A DNA stretch of 64,000 nucleotides from Prorocentrum cordatum (taxonomy: Eukaryota; Sar; Dinophyceae; Prorocentrales; Prorocentraceae), in the NCBI GenBank assembly GCA_963575745.1, contig CAUYUJ010015706.1:108501-172500 (forward strand). The letters run 5' to 3'. The translations under genes and the position numbers were made by a program. Position 1 is the first letter of the stretch. The number at the start of each line of letters is the position of its first letter. This document shows, piece by piece, positions 63,471 to 64,000 of the stretch. Below the pieces are notes generated by a model. That model did no database searches and was not told the DNA's origin. It saw only the letters and a program-made list of their open reading frames with translations.

Positions 63471-63710
63471 CTTGCACAGCGCTCCTCGGAACACATGAAG
63501 AAGCTTCTGAAGCGAGAGCGGAAAAATTCGAAAAAATGCGATTTGTTCGGTTTTCATCGAAAGTTCGTTCCTTCAAAAGTTTTGATTGTAATACTGCACC
63601 TAGAGCCATTAAAAATAACCAGCTGATGCGCCATAGCTTACTACAGGGAATGGAAATCTCACTCCTGAAAGAGAACAACCCTCCTTGGTTGGGTATTCGT
63701 TTTGAATAGA
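63471..63710. repeat. Target-associated dispersed repeat flanking LINE-P copy 3
   Basis: The sequence between the target half and the 102-bp array shares TTTTCATCGAAAGTYCGTTC and CTACAGG with 61785-61910, and the element-orientation stretch AATTTTTCCGC..CAGAAGC..TTCT with the left flank of the empty site at 46580-46620. Confidence 0.55.
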
Positions 63711-63761
63711 GCAGTGTGGTCGCGTCCCTTCTCCCGCCCCCCGCCTCTTCCTGTCTTGCCT

Positions 63762-64000
63762 GCGGGGGGCTGCGATCTGTGAAACTGTCGCCACTTTCGA
63801 AGCCTGCTGGGGGGCCCAGCACAGTGAGGGCCACGGGCGGACCCAAATTAAACCTCGCCATCCCTGGGGGGCTGCGATCTGCGAAACTGTCGCCATTTTC
63901 GAGGCCTGCTGGGGGACCCAGCACAGTGAGGGCCACGGGCGGACCCAAATTAGACCTCGCCATCCCTGGGGGGCTGCGATCTGTGAAACTGTCGCCACTT
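63762..64000. repeat. 102-bp tandem repeat running off the window
   Basis: The landmark CTGCGATCT recurs at 63770, 63872 and 63974, giving a 102-bp period with near-identical units. Because 102 is divisible by three, the minus strand reads a 34-residue repeat (GPPVALTVLGPPAGFESGDS and so on). The array continues beyond 64000. Confidence 0.88.

Noticed and set aside
63420-63500. SSTRCLAVIWLAEIQ read as part of the RNase H protein of LINE-P copy 3.
   Set aside because: The first part of this peptide is translated target repeat and duplication; the element itself starts at 63430, as shown by the 11-bp duplication and the homologous empty-site flank.

Overview
This window looks like nuclear DNA from a dinoflagellate, probably one with a very large, gene-poor, GC-rich genome. 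The sequence evidence is a delta-class carbonic anhydrase of the dinoflagellate/diatom type, several relicts of the dinoflagellate spliced leader (ending TTGGCTCAAG), and numerous non-LTR retrotransposon remnants. It is not prokaryotic. There are no operons, and I found no tRNA, rRNA or CRISPR. The species cannot be decided from the sequence.

The only convincing host gene is an intron-free delta carbonic anhydrase (568-1869, minus), with a spliced-leader relict 53 nt upstream of its ATG. This suggests it is a retroposed copy. Nearly everything else is mobile or repetitive. The layout is: a composite minisatellite element (copy A, 2068-4319; copy B, 34516-35884); unassigned repeats (4.3-8.4 kb); LINE remnant B (+, 9.0-12.1 kb); LINE remnant C (-, 13.2-17.4 kb); RT remnant D (+, 17.7-18.6 kb); a 0.7-0.86 kb tandem repeat (18.8-20.8 kb); LINE E with three tandem spliced-leader relicts at its 5' side (+, 21.6-26.1 kb); a GGPPCETW-motif fragment (26.1-26.9 kb); a higher-order repeat (28-30.2 kb); GAT-rich DNA (30.2-32.8 kb); an ORF1-like remnant with its own relict leader (-, 30.6-31.6 kb); LINE remnant F (-, 35.9-39.1 kb); microsatellites and minisatellites (39-46.6 kb); and finally a retrotransposon/target-repeat system (46.6-63.5 kb).

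The last part is the most interesting. One LINE family, called LINE-P here, is present three times on the minus strand: a full-length 7.8 kb copy (47976-55803), a 5'-truncated 3.8 kb copy (57132-~60890) and a 0.68 kb copy (62748-63430). Two copies have recognisable target-site duplications (10 bp with one mismatch, and 11 bp exact), and all three 3' junctions fall at the same point in the loop of a 33-bp near-palindrome belonging to a dispersed repeat. Two unoccupied palindromes are also present (46663-46695, 61931-61963). LINE-P reads ORF0 - ORF1 (coiled coil) - APE-like endonuclease - reverse transcriptase - RNase H. The RT has WADN in place of YADD at motif C in both copies where it can be read. 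The RNase H appears circularly permuted: the C-terminal half (GDS and RegN..AD motifs) precedes the N-terminal half (FDGG and AEL.AA motifs) in all three copies. The 3' ends carry a short stem-loop with two compensatory base-pair changes between copies.

Most retroelement genes are broken by stops and frameshifts. They are annotated as pseudogenes with the intact motifs noted. Many long open frames here (GAT tracts, AGGCCCC arrays, 42-bp arrays) are by-products of repeats whose period is a multiple of three and are not proposed as genes.
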